A stretch of DNA of 64,000 nucleotides, from assembly GCA_022577435.1 (NCBI GenBank), contig JAKOON010000002.1:3934501-3998500 (forward strand), in the 5' to 3' direction. This document shows, piece after piece, positions 23,770 to 35,527 of the stretch (position 1 is its first letter; the number at the start of each line of letters is the position of its first letter). Origin of the DNA: Embiotoca jacksoni (taxonomy: Eukaryota > Chordata > Actinopteri > Embiotocidae). Position numbers and translations under genes: made by a program. The notes under the pieces are model-generated. The model was not told the origin of the DNA, did not search any database, and saw nothing but the letters and a program-made list of their open reading frames with translations.

Positions 23770-24690
23770 GGCGATGAGTCAAAACAGTATAACCATCTGT
23801 CTAATATAATGTTGGTCCTCCAAGTGCTACCAAAACAGCTCCAATCTAGCCTGGCTCCGCCCACCTGTTGCTCTCAATTCCAGTTTTCTTCACTGTGATT
23901 ATGGTCTTGAAACCCCGTTTGCAGAGCCCCTCTGAAGGGTCGACCAATCAGCGACCAGTAGGAGTGACTAAGTGTAAGGACATTGAAGCTGATGAAAAGA
24001 CAAAGCCTTAAGTTTTGAAATAAATTCTGCAATGATCATTTACAGATATGGTGATCAATGCCTATCGATTAAATGCTGCTCCAATAGTGTCAAAATTTAC
24101 CTGGTGTACGCCCACTAGACTATGAACATACAATGGAGCGTGACCAGACCTATATGCGGTGAATTTTCGTCTGGTAGTACCAGGCTAGCTCCAATCCTCT
24201 GATGTATGCAAGGTGCCGTGTGCTATCTGGCACTAAACAATAGCAGCAGAACCTTCAAGTCCTGTAAGTTCTGACATAAAGTCACTGCATTTTAGTTGAG
24301 CATATTCAACAGACACTTGATCGGATTGAGATCTGTGGAATTTATAGCCAAGTCAACACTTTAAACTGTTACTCAGACCATCACCTAACAATAAAAAGGG
24401 GCAGGATGCATTATCCTGCTAGAAGAGGTTCCTGCCCTTGGGAAGAACCACTGCTAAGGAGGAGTGTACCTGGTCTGCAACAACGTTTAGGTGGTTGGAC
24501 ATGTCAAACTGATGTGTGTGGTCCCAGGGTGTCCAAGTAGAGGGGTGCCCAGAGCATTGCACTCCCTCCACTGGCTTGTGCTCTTGTTACATCCCATCCT
24601 GGTGCTATTACTTCCCCAAATAGGCAGTACAGATAAACACACATGGACCATCTATCCATCAAGACAGATCTTTCTAGATAGATTCCCCAG
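23770..24690 (-). mobile_element. Tc1-like transposon relic (CACTGATCAGCC family), interrupted by a MITE
   Basis: The plus strand reads ACCATCTGTCTAATATAATG, CCAAAACAGCTCC, then after the inserted element TATCTGGCACTAAACAATAG, GATCGGATTGAGATCTGTGG, GGATGCATTATCCTGC, GAGTGTACCTGGTCTGCAAC and CCCAGAGCATTGCACTCCCT. These are the antisense of the C-terminal half of a Tc1-family transposase very common in fish (catalytic blocks of the QDN-PCH and WPPNSPDLNPIEHLWD type). Many indels and stops show it is dead. The 79-codon plus-strand ORF (24491-24730) over it is spurious. Confidence 0.8.
23847..24187. mobile_element. 341-bp MITE inserted in the Tc1 relic, 9-bp target duplication
   Basis: The element starts TAGCCTGGCTCCGCCCACCT and ends GTAGTACCAGGCTA. 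The outer 8 bases (TAGCCTGG/CCAGGCTA) are a perfect inverted repeat. It is flanked on both sides by the identical 9-mer GCTCCAATC (23838-23846 and 24188-24196). It has no coding capacity. Its 9-bp duplication points to a DNA transposase outside the Tc1/mariner group, which duplicates TA. Confidence 0.85.
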
Positions 24691-25194
24691 GTGGATGGAA
24701 AGAAGACAAGCGCAAGTTAGGGGGACATAAAGGGTAATGTCGTACATTGTTTCTTTTTCCACTTTTACAGTTGAATCCTTTTAAGAAAAACTTAATAAAA
24801 ATATTTATTTAGAAAAAGACAGAGATCAGTCCTGAGGTGTTACGTGTCTAGCTGCTGAAATGACAACAAAAGCCACAGGATGCTGTTTCTCAAATATGCT
24901 GCCATTGACAAATCCACAATGATGAAAATTGTGTCTGCATGGCATTTGCAGCCATTGGAGCAACAGTGAAATTGGTATGTGCCTCCCTTTCAATTGATTT
25001 CTTCCTGATTGTGGAATGTAATTGTAAAGTGGTGGCTCTAGAAAGAAGCTTTTGCTCTTTGATTTTGAGTGGATAGATATAAGCCCTTCGGGTAAAGATC
25101 CTGTGAAATGGGTACTTGAACTTCCTTGAGGAAGGAACCTCTAGGAAGATTGCGCATAGTCAACCTGATATTACACCAAAGCATGTAATACACC
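24691..25194. other. Intergenic DNA, nothing recognised
   Basis: About 500 bases without recognisable gene or repeat. Confidence 0.5.
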
Positions 25195-25610
25195 CCTTAG
25201 TTCACTATGGGATACCGTGTCAGAGTCACGTTTTGCCACGCCTGTGGATAAAAAGTAAGGTCATGGTTTGCGTTACTTAGAGTAATCTCGGTCTCCTGGG
25301 TGAAAGTATTTGGTTTTATCCATCCAGCTACCCTGGATCTACCTCTTTATTTGGACTTTATCACTCTTTGCACTTTGTGACACGACCTCTGTTGCGTGAC
25401 CTTCTTTTTCAGCTGTAGTCAAATTATCTGCATTCTTCACGTTGAGGTGAAGCAAAATGTGAAATTGACACAGTATCCTCTAGTGGCCTGATGGGTGTAT
25501 TACACACTTTGGCGTGATACTGGTCTTGTATATTCAGTGGTGACTTCGGGCGTCACTGGTGGATGTAGCTACTGCATGACACTTTGTGTCACTAAACAGA
25601 AACAGTGTCT
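25195..25610 (+). repeat. Teleost interspersed repeat, longest copy of its family here
   Basis: AGTAAGGTCATGGTTTGCGT, CTCCTGGGTGAAAGTATTTG, TTTATCCATCCAGCTACC, GCGTGACCTTCTTTTTCAGC and TTCGGGCGTCACTGGTGGAT match a repeat I know from fish. The piece at 13840-13985 matches its later part, and 14165-14330 and 15800-15980 carry its AAAAGATCATGG core. The 62-codon ORF at 25495-25683 falls in it and is not a gene. Confidence 0.7.
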
Positions 25611-28600
25611 AGTACATATCATTCTTTTATTTTCAATCTATAGTCTAAAGGAGACCAAATCCTGCTTGACATATAGTGAATAAAGACTTGTTTCGTAATT
25701 TGCCACTGTTGCTGACTGATCTGAACAGTCTAAAAGTAACTACTTATCCAAAGTCTACAAAATTGTTCATCTCCTGTATGTTTGAAAATGAAAAGCCTTG
25801 GCTGGCAAAGTAATTTGGAGTCCACATATACATATTCCCTCAGCATAGAGTCTATGTGAAGATGAAACTGTCTCTCATCTCTCATTATTGTAACAGTCCC
25901 TGAAGTAAAAACCCATTTTCATGCCCCGAATGGCCCTTTTGTACAAATAGTTGACTGCGGTCCATAGACTGTAGTGTTGGGCTAAATCACTTTCAATTCA
26001 AAGTGATGGACACTTTAATTGAACAGCCATTAAGACAGTAATGAGGAAGCCACTTCAGGAATTAACTGAACAGAAACTGAGTTGAGTATTTATTCTATGA
26101 TGGAAAAACGGTTTATTCTACTGCTGATCAAATCTTTTAGAAATAACTTAACTGCTTAATTACTGTATTGACTCAAAACTATTGTCCCTATAAAGATGCA
26201 AGGCCAGATAGCAGGACTAAAGATGCTACGAGCCTTGCTGGGAGCAGGGATATAAAAAAATCAATGTTCCTCGCATTTGGCAAGGCCATGCCTCACAAAC
26301 ATAACAAGGATGCTGATGATAGTAGCACAGACCAATGAGTGGACATTACAGCTGCAAGGCCATAACTGGGGTGTGGTGGATGGATGGTGTTACAGAGAGA
26401 ATGTCATGCTTGGAAAGGCTTTATTGTGTCTTTCATTAAAGGATGTGCTGCTTGACTTGCAAATGGGGAGGCAGCCTGCCCAGCACAGATGTGGCTGTTT
26501 TATCTGTCCTTCCAAAACCCTCTATGTTGGCAGTTCAATAACGAAAACGGAACCGATCCAGGTGAAATCAGGAGTGGAAAGCTTGAATAATTTTCACAAT
26601 CTTTAGCTAGAAGGTGAAAATTAGATAAGATTAATTAATCTTTGGAAAACCAAAACCAAAAAAGTTCATTACACAGCAGAGGAAATCCAACGTAGTCATC
26701 TGACCAACATATGAATATTGAGCAGGTTGTAAAGAAATTAAGCACAATTTTAGTCCATAATCATTTAAAAAAAAGCTTTCAGATGACTGATCCCTCTGGT
26801 GATCACATTCTAAGCTGTAGTGTGCTGGGGAAGCAGGCTGAGGGCAGACAATGCTAAGAGACTCAAGGGAAAGCGAGTTCTGTTCTAGGAGTGGAACTGG
26901 GGTCTGTGGTGGAGGTCTGAGAGGTTTTGTGTCTCTATATTCTATGACCAAAACACCAACCATTGCTATTCAGGTTTGCTGAGTTGGGAGCTGAACATGT
27001 CTCAGATTTTAAAACAGATTTAAAAAGTCTAAGCACCTGAAATGTACTGAAATGTCCTACTTTACTAAAGTGCCTTCAATTCCACATTATATCATCGCTA
27101 TAAAACAGGGACAATAACATGGAAACAGTTATGTACTATGATCCAACATTGTGCCACCATTACCCACCATGTAACTTGTTAATATGCAAATCACCTTCCT
27201 TCTTTCCCCCGATGGTAACAATGCATAAAGGGAAACGTAGCATGGAAATACGATTACCATGCAAATAAGTCATGTAAATGACCCCACTGTTAGGAACCTG
27301 CAGCCTCCATCAACGTGGTCTAATCTCTACTTTCCATCCAGGTACAGGAATAATATAATAAATTAAGTAACAGTTTTAAACTCTGGCTGAACCTTGGTTT
27401 GCTCTACACATAGTTAAAGTGTTTTTTAAAAGATACTATTTTTATTATGAAGTAATGGTACAAATTGGTCCATTGGTGGGAAGAAGTTTCCCTCCTTCCT
27501 CTGCTTATCTCTCCTTTTTTTTATCATCTCTTTGACCCATTCCATCTCTATTCTTCTCTGCCTTTACTTTTATCCTGTCTTCGCTCACCATCTTACGACT
27601 TCCCTTAGTCATTCTCTTCCCTTACTTATTTTCCTTCTCCCTCCATCTCTCCCCAGCCTGACTGATGGTGTGTTGAGGTGAGGCAGGCGGACGGCGGGTG
27701 AGGGATTGCCCCTGCCATCCTCTGACACTGGGCCCCATTCAGGCTGGGGAAATGATCGATGTTAAATCTAATTTTAAACACCCCCAGTTTAACTCCGGCA
27801 GACAGACGGGGAGTGGAGGCTAGCGTCTGGCAACACAGCTGGGGCAACTTGATAAGACCTATGGTTCAAGTCTACCGGCAGGTGTGTCTGTGTGCATGTG
27901 TGTGTTTGTGTGTGTTGCCTTCTCACTTCAGACAGCTTTCTTGACACAGGAGCCATCTGTCCTGTATCTAAAGGGGAGTTGGAGGGCACTACTTTGGAGA
28001 CAGAGATGAGGATCTGTGTGTGAAAAATCCACCAATATTATCCAATCAAATCATACGGAACACATAATTGCTCATATACAGCTGGAGAAAAGTTCAATTG
28101 ATGTTGGCGCTCCTATGTTACAAAATTAATTCCATGGATTATCTAATGGCCTTCGAAATGTGTTTTTCAAGAAGATTCATCTTGACTGGACTCTGAATTT
28201 ATCACACAACACACAAGGCAAGATTTCTGTGGGAGAATACTTAAAAAAAAAAAAAAAAAAAAGAAAGCTTTTAGGCACACTGAAGCTGACGCTTTCTTCT
28301 TTTTTTTTTCTTTGAAATATTTGAAATGCATTTTTACACTTGCCTGAAATATTTAGTTAGAAATGAAATCTTTATATTGTGTCGTGATCACCAATAAAAT
28401 ATTTACACATTGTCAGTAACAGTGTGTTACTGTGACACACTTTTTTATTGCATATGTTTACATGCACATGTACATACAGGCTAACAGTGCCCAGAGATGC
28501 ATTACAGGAATATATGTCATCTCCTTGCCCAGCAAAATGTCTGTTGGGTTGGGTTTTTCTAAATCCAATTTTCCCATGTTTTTACTTTCATCATGTTGGT

Positions 28601-28984
28601 CAGTCTTTCATAAAAAATGAATAATTCCTGTAATTTCTGACACTTAAGGCCAGGAGCTGGTTTATGAACAGAAACGGACGATGAAATAATGTGGACTGTA
28701 GCAGTAGTTATGGAGAATTGTAATCCCATTTAGAGAATTCATGATGATACTATTACTATAGCTGTATGGTTTTGTCTACTGTACTTAATTAATTGTAGGC
28801 TATTTGATTGGTAGTTGGACGTTAATGCAGAATTTGCATGCAAATTGGCAGTTTTAATTACCCACCACAAATTAGAGCCTTGGCTTTTATAAATTATTAT
28901 TATAAATCATATTTAATTAATTTGCATGATTTGGAATTATGGACACATCAACATTTGGCAGGACCCATGTTAGAACCAAGCAGC
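25611..28984. other. Intergenic DNA, no gene recognised; possible regulatory blocks
   Basis: A pyrimidine-rich stretch lies at about 27490-27655. ATGCAAAT octamers occur near 27184 and 27259. A palindromic octamer cluster lies at 28831-28927. A short GT stretch is near 27890-27916 and a 20-base poly-A at 28243-28262. The 109-110 codon ORFs at 26277-26606 (+) and 26631-26963 (-) resemble nothing known to me. Confidence 0.5.
28831..28927. promoter_or_regulatory. Cluster of three POU octamer motifs with homeobox-type sites
   Basis: AATTTGCATGCAAATT at 28831-28846 is a perfect 16-base palindrome made of two overlapping octamers (ATTTGCAT and ATGCAAAT). A third ATTTGCAT lies at 28920-28927. TTTTAATTA and TTAATTAA stretches lie between and beside them. 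In vertebrates such groupings can be POU/homeodomain enhancers, but AT-rich DNA also gives them by chance. Confidence 0.35.
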
Positions 28985-29455
28985 AACCAACATTGACATC
29001 ACCTATTGGTTTGTGAACTGCCAATGTGAAGCCTCGAGGCCGTCACCATGTTACTATTTTGGGGCCATAAGTGACCATATTTGTACGAGCTGGGTGAGCG
29101 AGTGGGGAATCGGACTCAATCAGATTGGAAATCTGAGGACGCTGTGTCCCGCCCACCGATAGCAAAACCTGCCTGCACCTCAGGCCAGTCAATCAAACAG
29201 GCACACCCCCAAAAATTAAGCTTTTTGAGCCCTGATATATAACTAATATTTCAGAAAACAAGTAAGAAAGAGTGATTTTAGTGAACAACAACATAATGAC
29301 ACATGCAAAATTTATTGACTTTGTATTTCATGAGAGAAGTTGAATACGAGTCTGTGGAGTCAGAGTCATTTTCAAGCCAAACCCTTGTTGCCATCCTTGA
29401 TATTGCAGGAAGATACATCGACTTTTATATACAGTCTATTCTACAGAGCAGAACC
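28985..29455 (+). repeat. Interspersed repeat family R, copy B
   Basis: CACCTATTGGTTTGTGAACT, GAAGCCTCGAGGCCGTCACC, AAGTGACCATATTTGTACGA, TGTCCCGCCCACCGATAGC, CCAGTCAATCAAACAGGCAC and CATGAGAGAAGTTGAATACG align block by block with copy A. Confidence 0.82.
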
Positions 29456-31315
29456 AAGCTCACCGAGCTTTTATTTGGAAAAATTGAAGCTAACTAACTT
29501 GTGAGAGCTAGCACTACTAAATGCTCTGTGCTGTTTGTCCTGCATAAGACGGGTTCCAGCTTTTGTTATCTATCTCTTTTCCATGTGTCCTTACAATTTT
29601 AGCACATTAAACAATGACCACATTATCATCTTTCAGAATTTTAGAGTACCAAAAACATTATTGTTGTTTTTCCATGTATTTCAATTGTAGCAATTGTTAG
29701 ATGGTACATGCCTTGATTTAAAATAAATCCATCGCTGACAGCTAGTCTGCAGGATTTACGACACACCATGCATCCTAGTGTGGAAGGAAACAAGCTAGTT
29801 AAATTCATGGTACAAGAAGCAAAACCTGAAGACATCCATATCTATACCACGTTCTTGTAAAATACGGAGACACCGAATTCATATTATAAGTTGTGAGAGG
29901 TGACAGCGGTTGTCCCACAAGGTGTCATGAAGATGTGACTGGTTCATTATGGCAGACTCCAAGGTAAATTTTCCATAACACCTTATTTTTCACTCCTATG
30001 GAAAAATGAAATCACCACATGTTCATGTCATTATTATTTTTTTTTACTATCGTACAAATATGATAATTATTTTATGCCTGGCAACACTGATGTCACCACC
30101 TGCACCCGCTCCTGCTCCACTGGAATATAAACTTGCATCTAATCTTCAGAACATCATACATTGGACCATGTCATTGTTCTGAGATAAAAGACTTGACGGA
30201 AGTCAGAGCAACAAGCTTATTCTCCTGCAACAGTGACATGAATTCTGGTGTTTGTCAGTGTTTCTCCTTTAAGCTTTTCCAACTCAGCCTGATGATGATT
30301 TATGGCTGGCTGGGTGAGCTGATTAAATCACTGAACAGAACGCCAGGTAGCATTACCGAGACCATCACCACTCTATATGGCCGTCGCATGGCAACCAACT
30401 ACGTTCCTATCTACTTGTCTGTCGTTTCAACTGCCCTATTGTCTCCCGCATTTCCTCCCTTTCTTTATTTTCTTGCTCTCGTTCCATTTTCTCGCTCTGC
30501 ATGAATAGATGGTGGAGAGAGACAACATGAGAGCCCCAATTAATCAAATTACTCTCTAAGGATACAACGGTACACATTTTGATTCTTAATTGTATATTTT
30601 TGGGTTACACAGCTCAACAAAAGAAAGCAAAGGCACGTGAGGGTTCTGTAATGGGGTTTATATGTCTGAATTAACCATGCAAGCGGGTTTGGAGCAAATA
30701 TATTCATGCAGACTACAAGTCCACCTCTGCATTTACACTTCAATCTATTTGATGTAATTCTCTGCAATAGCATGTTTTAGCTCTTTGGTCATTGCATTAC
30801 TGCGAAGGCTCTGTGATTTTCTTACGTCTCCATGATGTTTCCTTACAAATACAATTCAAAGTTACAAAAAGAATCCAGACTTGCAACCAAAATCCTTGAC
30901 TGACCGGGCTGTGAGTTTTGCAGCAGCACAGTTGTGTTACAGACTCGATTATTGTAAATGAAATCAACTCAGGTCCCAAACGGCGGCATGTCAGCAAACA
31001 GGAAAGGGACTGCACGTTAAATAAAACTAGTGGAAATGATATGGAATTGTGCAAATCCACAGGAACCTCATATCAAAGGTATTCCTGTGGCACTCTTTGT
31101 GTTCAAAGCTGGGACCATACCTGCTCTAAATGCTCTGTCATGTCAGACACATAATATACCGGTTAAACAGCCGCCTCCCAGCAGCCCCAGCAGTTGATGG
31201 CCTGTAAATTGTTGATCAGTGGCTTGGCACAGGCAGGGTAAATTGATTCCAGGAGAATCCTCCAGAAGTGAAGCTGTCTCTACAAAGGGCAAATATACTG
31301 CCATGCATTAGAATG

Positions 31316-31318
<3 letters not shown>
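29456..31318. other. Intergenic DNA, no gene recognised
   Basis: The 123-codon ORF at 30133-30504 has no family resemblance. The block at 30270-30420 is compositionally balanced and non-repetitive and might be conserved non-coding DNA. Confidence 0.5.

Positions 31319-31376
<58 letters not shown>
31319..31376 (+). repeat. (TG)n joined to a run of 31 G
   Basis: TG repeat at 31319-31345 runs straight into 31 consecutive G (31346-31376). Such a run can form G-quadruplex DNA and is often mis-sized in assemblies. Confidence 0.95.
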
Positions 31377-31378
<2 letters not shown>

Positions 31379-31527
31379 GAGAGGCTGAGGTGAAGGTGGA
31401 TGCAGAGAGAGAAAGAGAAGGAGAAAGACGGGTGAAAATGTCAATGAGTCTGTGTGTGTCACAAAGGAGATATGCACAGGAGACGCAGTGAAGAGAAAGG
31501 GAAAGAATAACAGAAGAATGAAAGCAA

Positions 31528-31531
<4 letters not shown>

Positions 31532-31622
<91 letters not shown>
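31532..31622 (+). repeat. (GT)n microsatellite, 91 bases
   Basis: Uninterrupted GT, only about 155 bases from the TG/G run. Overlapping ORFs on the minus strand are Thr-His repeats. Confidence 0.97.
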
Positions 31623-31625
<3 letters not shown>

Positions 31626-32039
31626 AAGTGAGTCATGAGTTGAGGATACCTGAGAGACAGAAGCAAACAATACAATTTATGAAGAAACAAGCAAAGGTAA
31701 ACATGTTGTACCACATAAGTCCATAAGAACTATGTTATCTTTTTTATACTCCAATTATGCAATTTTATTTTAAAGGAAAAGTCAACTTTCATAATCTAAG
31801 AAAGTAAGTACATTTGGGGAAATGTACTTACTTTCTCAGATGAATACATTGATACTAATTTTAGTGGCGCTGGCAGGATTATATTTCATAAAACGTTTAA
31901 GAATTGCCTGCCTGCTAATAGTTAACCTTTAATGTGTCATTTCACATTCACCATATCTTAATTATCACAGGTGAGGACGGAGCTAAAGCAGCCAGGAATT
32001 TGAAGCTGAACATAAGAGGGGCTTTTATCGCATCTACAA
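31623..32039. other. Intergenic DNA, nothing recognised
   Basis: About 400 bases without a gene. An imperfect inverted pair (AAAGTAAGTACATTTGGGGA / AAATGTACTTACTTTCTCAG) lies at 31800-31840. Confidence 0.5.
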
Positions 32040-32894
32040 TTCAAGTTACATAATATCTGTAAGGTCGTACTTCCACGTAAAGGTTCTTTCTGAGTATTCC
32101 AAGTTAAGTCACTTGATCAACATCAGCACCTGTGCTACATGCATATTTATGACCGCTGGTAAATGCATATTTGCAATTTCTGCATGGAACTGACACTTGA
32201 ACAGAGAGCGCACATCGGTGTTTGGGTCAAATTTTTGGGGAACAGAGAGAAGTCGCAGGGAGCCAAATCCAGCAAATAGATGTTGGAGTGCTACAAAGTG
32301 TTTTTGCTGGTGAGTCACGCATTGTCATGTTGGGGAACCCATTTACCATTGCCACACAGTTCAGGTTGTCTGCGCTGAAGGTTTTCCCTCAGACGTGTCA
32401 GAACGTCACAGAAGAACTGGGTGTTAACAGTCTGACCCTGATGGACAATTTCATGGTGCAAAACCCCACAAATGTTAAAACAAACAAAAAAAAATGTGGT
32501 TGTGCTCATGACCCAACAAGCCTTCTTTGGGTCTTGGACAGTGATGTTCTGCCCCGCTTGAAACGAAAAAGCCGCTCAAAAAACCTCACCTGCCTCATTT
32601 CTTCTTCTCAGTAGGCTTTCTGAAGCATTTTACATGTTTCTGTTGCTGATTTCCTGAGTTTGATGCAACATTTTTTGCACGCTTTCTGCACAAGTCCATG
32701 AGGAAATTGCAAATGACCACATACCAGTGGTCACAAAAAGGCATGCAAGATAAGTGCTGATGTTGATCAAGTGCACAACTTGGAACACTTACTCATAAAT
32801 GTTATTGCCTCTCCCTGCTCAATGCAATGGACAATACTGTGCTGCACTCCACTTGTGTGCAAAAGAGCCTGTCTTGAAACTTTTTGATTGCACC
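32040..32894 (-). mobile_element. Mariner-type transposon with long terminal inverted repeats, dead copy
   Basis: The minus strand carries a mariner transposase relic from about 32670 to 32210. In order: CIKLRKSATETCKMLQKAY, MRQVRFFERLFRFKRGRTSL, the core with GVLHHEIVHQGQTVN and LRENLQRRQPELC, QHDNA, and LAPCDFSLFPK, matching the HDNAPAH and DLAPCDFFLFPKLK catalytic blocks of the family. It has several stops. The left end (about 32060-32190) and right end (about 32690-32894) are inverted copies: CTTGATCAACATCAGCAC at 32113-32130 answers GTGCTGATGTTGATCAAG at 32755-32772. The right end stops at GATTGCACC followed by TA, the expected target dinucleotide. The 130-codon plus-strand ORF (32222-32614) is antisense to it. 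Confidence 0.87.
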
Positions 32895-32896
32895 TA

Positions 32897-34639
32897 CATG
32901 TTCACCTCGTTCTGAAGTGGTAATTTGCTTCCATGTGAAACAAGTTGCTCATTATTACCAACATTTTTTTTATATATATATGTAAATGCAGATCTCCAAA
33001 TTATTATCAACATACAATTGCAATAGATACAAATATGTTCATTTATAAGTGTATATGTGCTATGTGGGTTTCAATTAAAAAAAAAAAAACTTTTAAAACA
33101 GGATTGAAGAAAATTTTATGGAATAAAGTCAATTTTCTGGCATTCACTGTGTTGCAACTTTACTTAATTAAGACCAACTTCTTGCTTTGTCTTTTGTCCC
33201 AAGCTTCACATTTTTCTCCTCTGATGTTTGGAAGGAAGGCAAGTGAGTGCATATTACATTTTTTTGAAATACTCTCTGTCTAACCTAAATCTGAAAATCC
33301 TAGAGAGCAGTGGCAATGTGCACATTTCCCCCAGTGTGTCCAAAATCTAATCAGCAATGTTTGGGATTGCGTGTGCCCCTGCCAGATGGATTAACGGAAA
33401 CACAAATGAGAAGTGATTTATTGTTCCAGAAAAGAAAGAAACAGACAGGCAGACAGAGAAGCAGTGACTTACCATTTACTTTGTACATGTGATGCCTTTA
33501 ACGAGGTATCAAGGCTTTTCACTTTGCCAGAGTTACTCTCCAGTGTTGCTTGGCATTGCTGAGTGGAAGGTTACTTTGACATTGAGAAGCCAGAGGAGCC
33601 AAGACTGGCATTAGCTTTCAAAGCAAACTGTGAAAGTTGCAAGAGTGATGATCTTTATGGTGACCTCTACCAGCTGCTTTAGGACTATTTGAATTTATGG
33701 TGGATTATGTGTTGTGATGTTTGGACATGGTTTATGATTGCATGGCTCTGTTCATGCCTGGCATCAACATATGTCTCCACATAAGACCTAAGTACACTTG
33801 TGATCGTCTTTCACTTTCCCGCTTATGTGCAAATAAACACATACATCATGTAAATAAACAAGTAAATAAACATGTAAACACAAACAGAAACATGAGGAGA
33901 GAGAAGTCAGAGGAACAGGCATTTACGAAAATGAGACATCCTTCCTCACTTGATTTTCATTTTGATGCGACATCAATTAGACTACTTCATTCCTGTAAAT
34001 TATTACTGTGTAGATAAACATTATCATTCTGATGATGCAAATCTGTCTGAAAGCCTTCAGAGCCCCGACTTGATATATTACATTTAAAAAAATGAACTGA
34101 ATCAGGTTATGAGAGTGAATCAGGAGCGTCAGGCTCCGATTGTTGCTCTGATTGTCTTCTTTCATTTTGTGCTCAAAATACACAACAAAAGTTGAAAATC
34201 ATTCTTAAAACTCATTATGTGGGAAAATGTAAAGTTCTGAACACGAGAGTTGGAAATTACCAGCCTGAACTGTCAGATGTAACCCAATTATGTCAGGTCA
34301 GGGTCAGATAATTTAATTTTTCCAGCGGGTTTGAGAGTCGGGCTCTGCACTGCAGTGGACAAACAAACTGGGCAAGTGGGTGGGGGAGTCTTTCACAGCT
34401 GTGGGTCTGATGTGTATCTAAAATTACAGACAAGGTAAACTTAAAAAAAAGGAACTGAACCTAGAAGAGGCTTTGGTGAAACAAGCACCTGGTGGGCAGC
34501 GTGTGTTTATTATAATTAAACAGCTGCTTGATACCAGTTCAGTTTGCAAGTAAATCTCTTTTATTTCCTGGAAAGTTCAGCTCTCCTCGGCAGAATCACG
34601 CAGGATATTTTTTCGATTGAATATTTCTAATGCATATAC
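32897..34639. other. Intergenic DNA, no gene recognised
   Basis: Short ORFs up to 112 codons (32945-33283) are AT-rich readings without family resemblance. Short AT runs near 32970 and poly-A near 33078. Confidence 0.5.
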
Positions 34640-34870
34640 AGAGGTCATCAGTTAAGTAGGTGGTCCTTCATTGTGGTCCGGAATACATTTGCTTTCACAC
34701 TGCTAAAAGCATGTGGCCATATGTGTCCCAGACCACCTCAGAATGTGGTCTGAGCAGATCAGATCTCATTGCGTCTTGGGTGCATTCACGCTTGTACTTT
34801 GACCTGTCATCTTGTGATTGGATCACCCATGATAAATGTTAATGCCTGGTGAGAACAGTGCCTATAAAGC
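34640..34870. repeat. Possible MITE-like fish repeat
   Basis: GGTGGTCCTTCATTGTGGTC, AGCATGTGGCCATATGTGTC, CCAGACCACCTCAGAATGTG and GTCTGAGCAGATCAGATC recall a non-autonomous repeat of fish genomes built of GTGGTC/GACCAC phrases. Ends were not determined. Confidence 0.45.
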
Positions 34871-35398
34871 AGTACTTCTCTGGCCATTTTTGCACATTTC
34901 AGTTGCAATAGTAGAAAATGAAGTCATCAATAAATAATTGAATATTGCAAATGAAATTAAGAAACACGATTTCAACTCAAAATATAATACACAACAGGGA
35001 GGATGAGCGACACCAGAAGGTCTTTGGACATTTGATGCACTGGATAATGACTTGACAGACTAAACAGCCAGATCTACAGTAAAGTCACACTTAATGTCCA
35101 ACCACTGCAACAAGCATCTTAATTCAGCCCACGGCTCAAGACTCAATATGATAAATGAACATTTTATGGACCAGGGAATGGCTCAAACACAACTTGATTA
35201 TGCTCACACAAGGCCACAAAGATCAGCTTAGTAATTTTTGATTTGAGGATTCAGCCCCTAAAATCTGACTCCTGAAACACAATTTCAACAACACAGGTAA
35301 ATAATGAATGTCAATGCCACATTTTTTTATATTAATTATGTTCATTTCCCCTGTGATTAATAAAATCAAATCAATACTTCCTCCTAAACCTTAATATA
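34871..35398. other. Intergenic DNA, nothing recognised
   Basis: About 530 AT-rich bases without a gene or named repeat. Confidence 0.5.
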
Positions 35399-35433
35399 GA
35401 CGGACGGACGGACGGACGGACGGACGGACGGAC

Positions 35434-35525
<92 letters not shown>
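35399..35525 (+). repeat. Compound microsatellite (GACG)n-(GATA)n
   Basis: GACG units at 35399-35433 switch to GATA units at 35434-35525. The switch suggests one array was seeded by mutation at the end of the other. Confidence 0.96.

Positions 35526-35527
<2 letters not shown>

Noticed and set aside
32222..32614. 130-codon plus-strand ORF as a host gene
   Set aside because: It is antisense to the mariner transposase relic on the minus strand.
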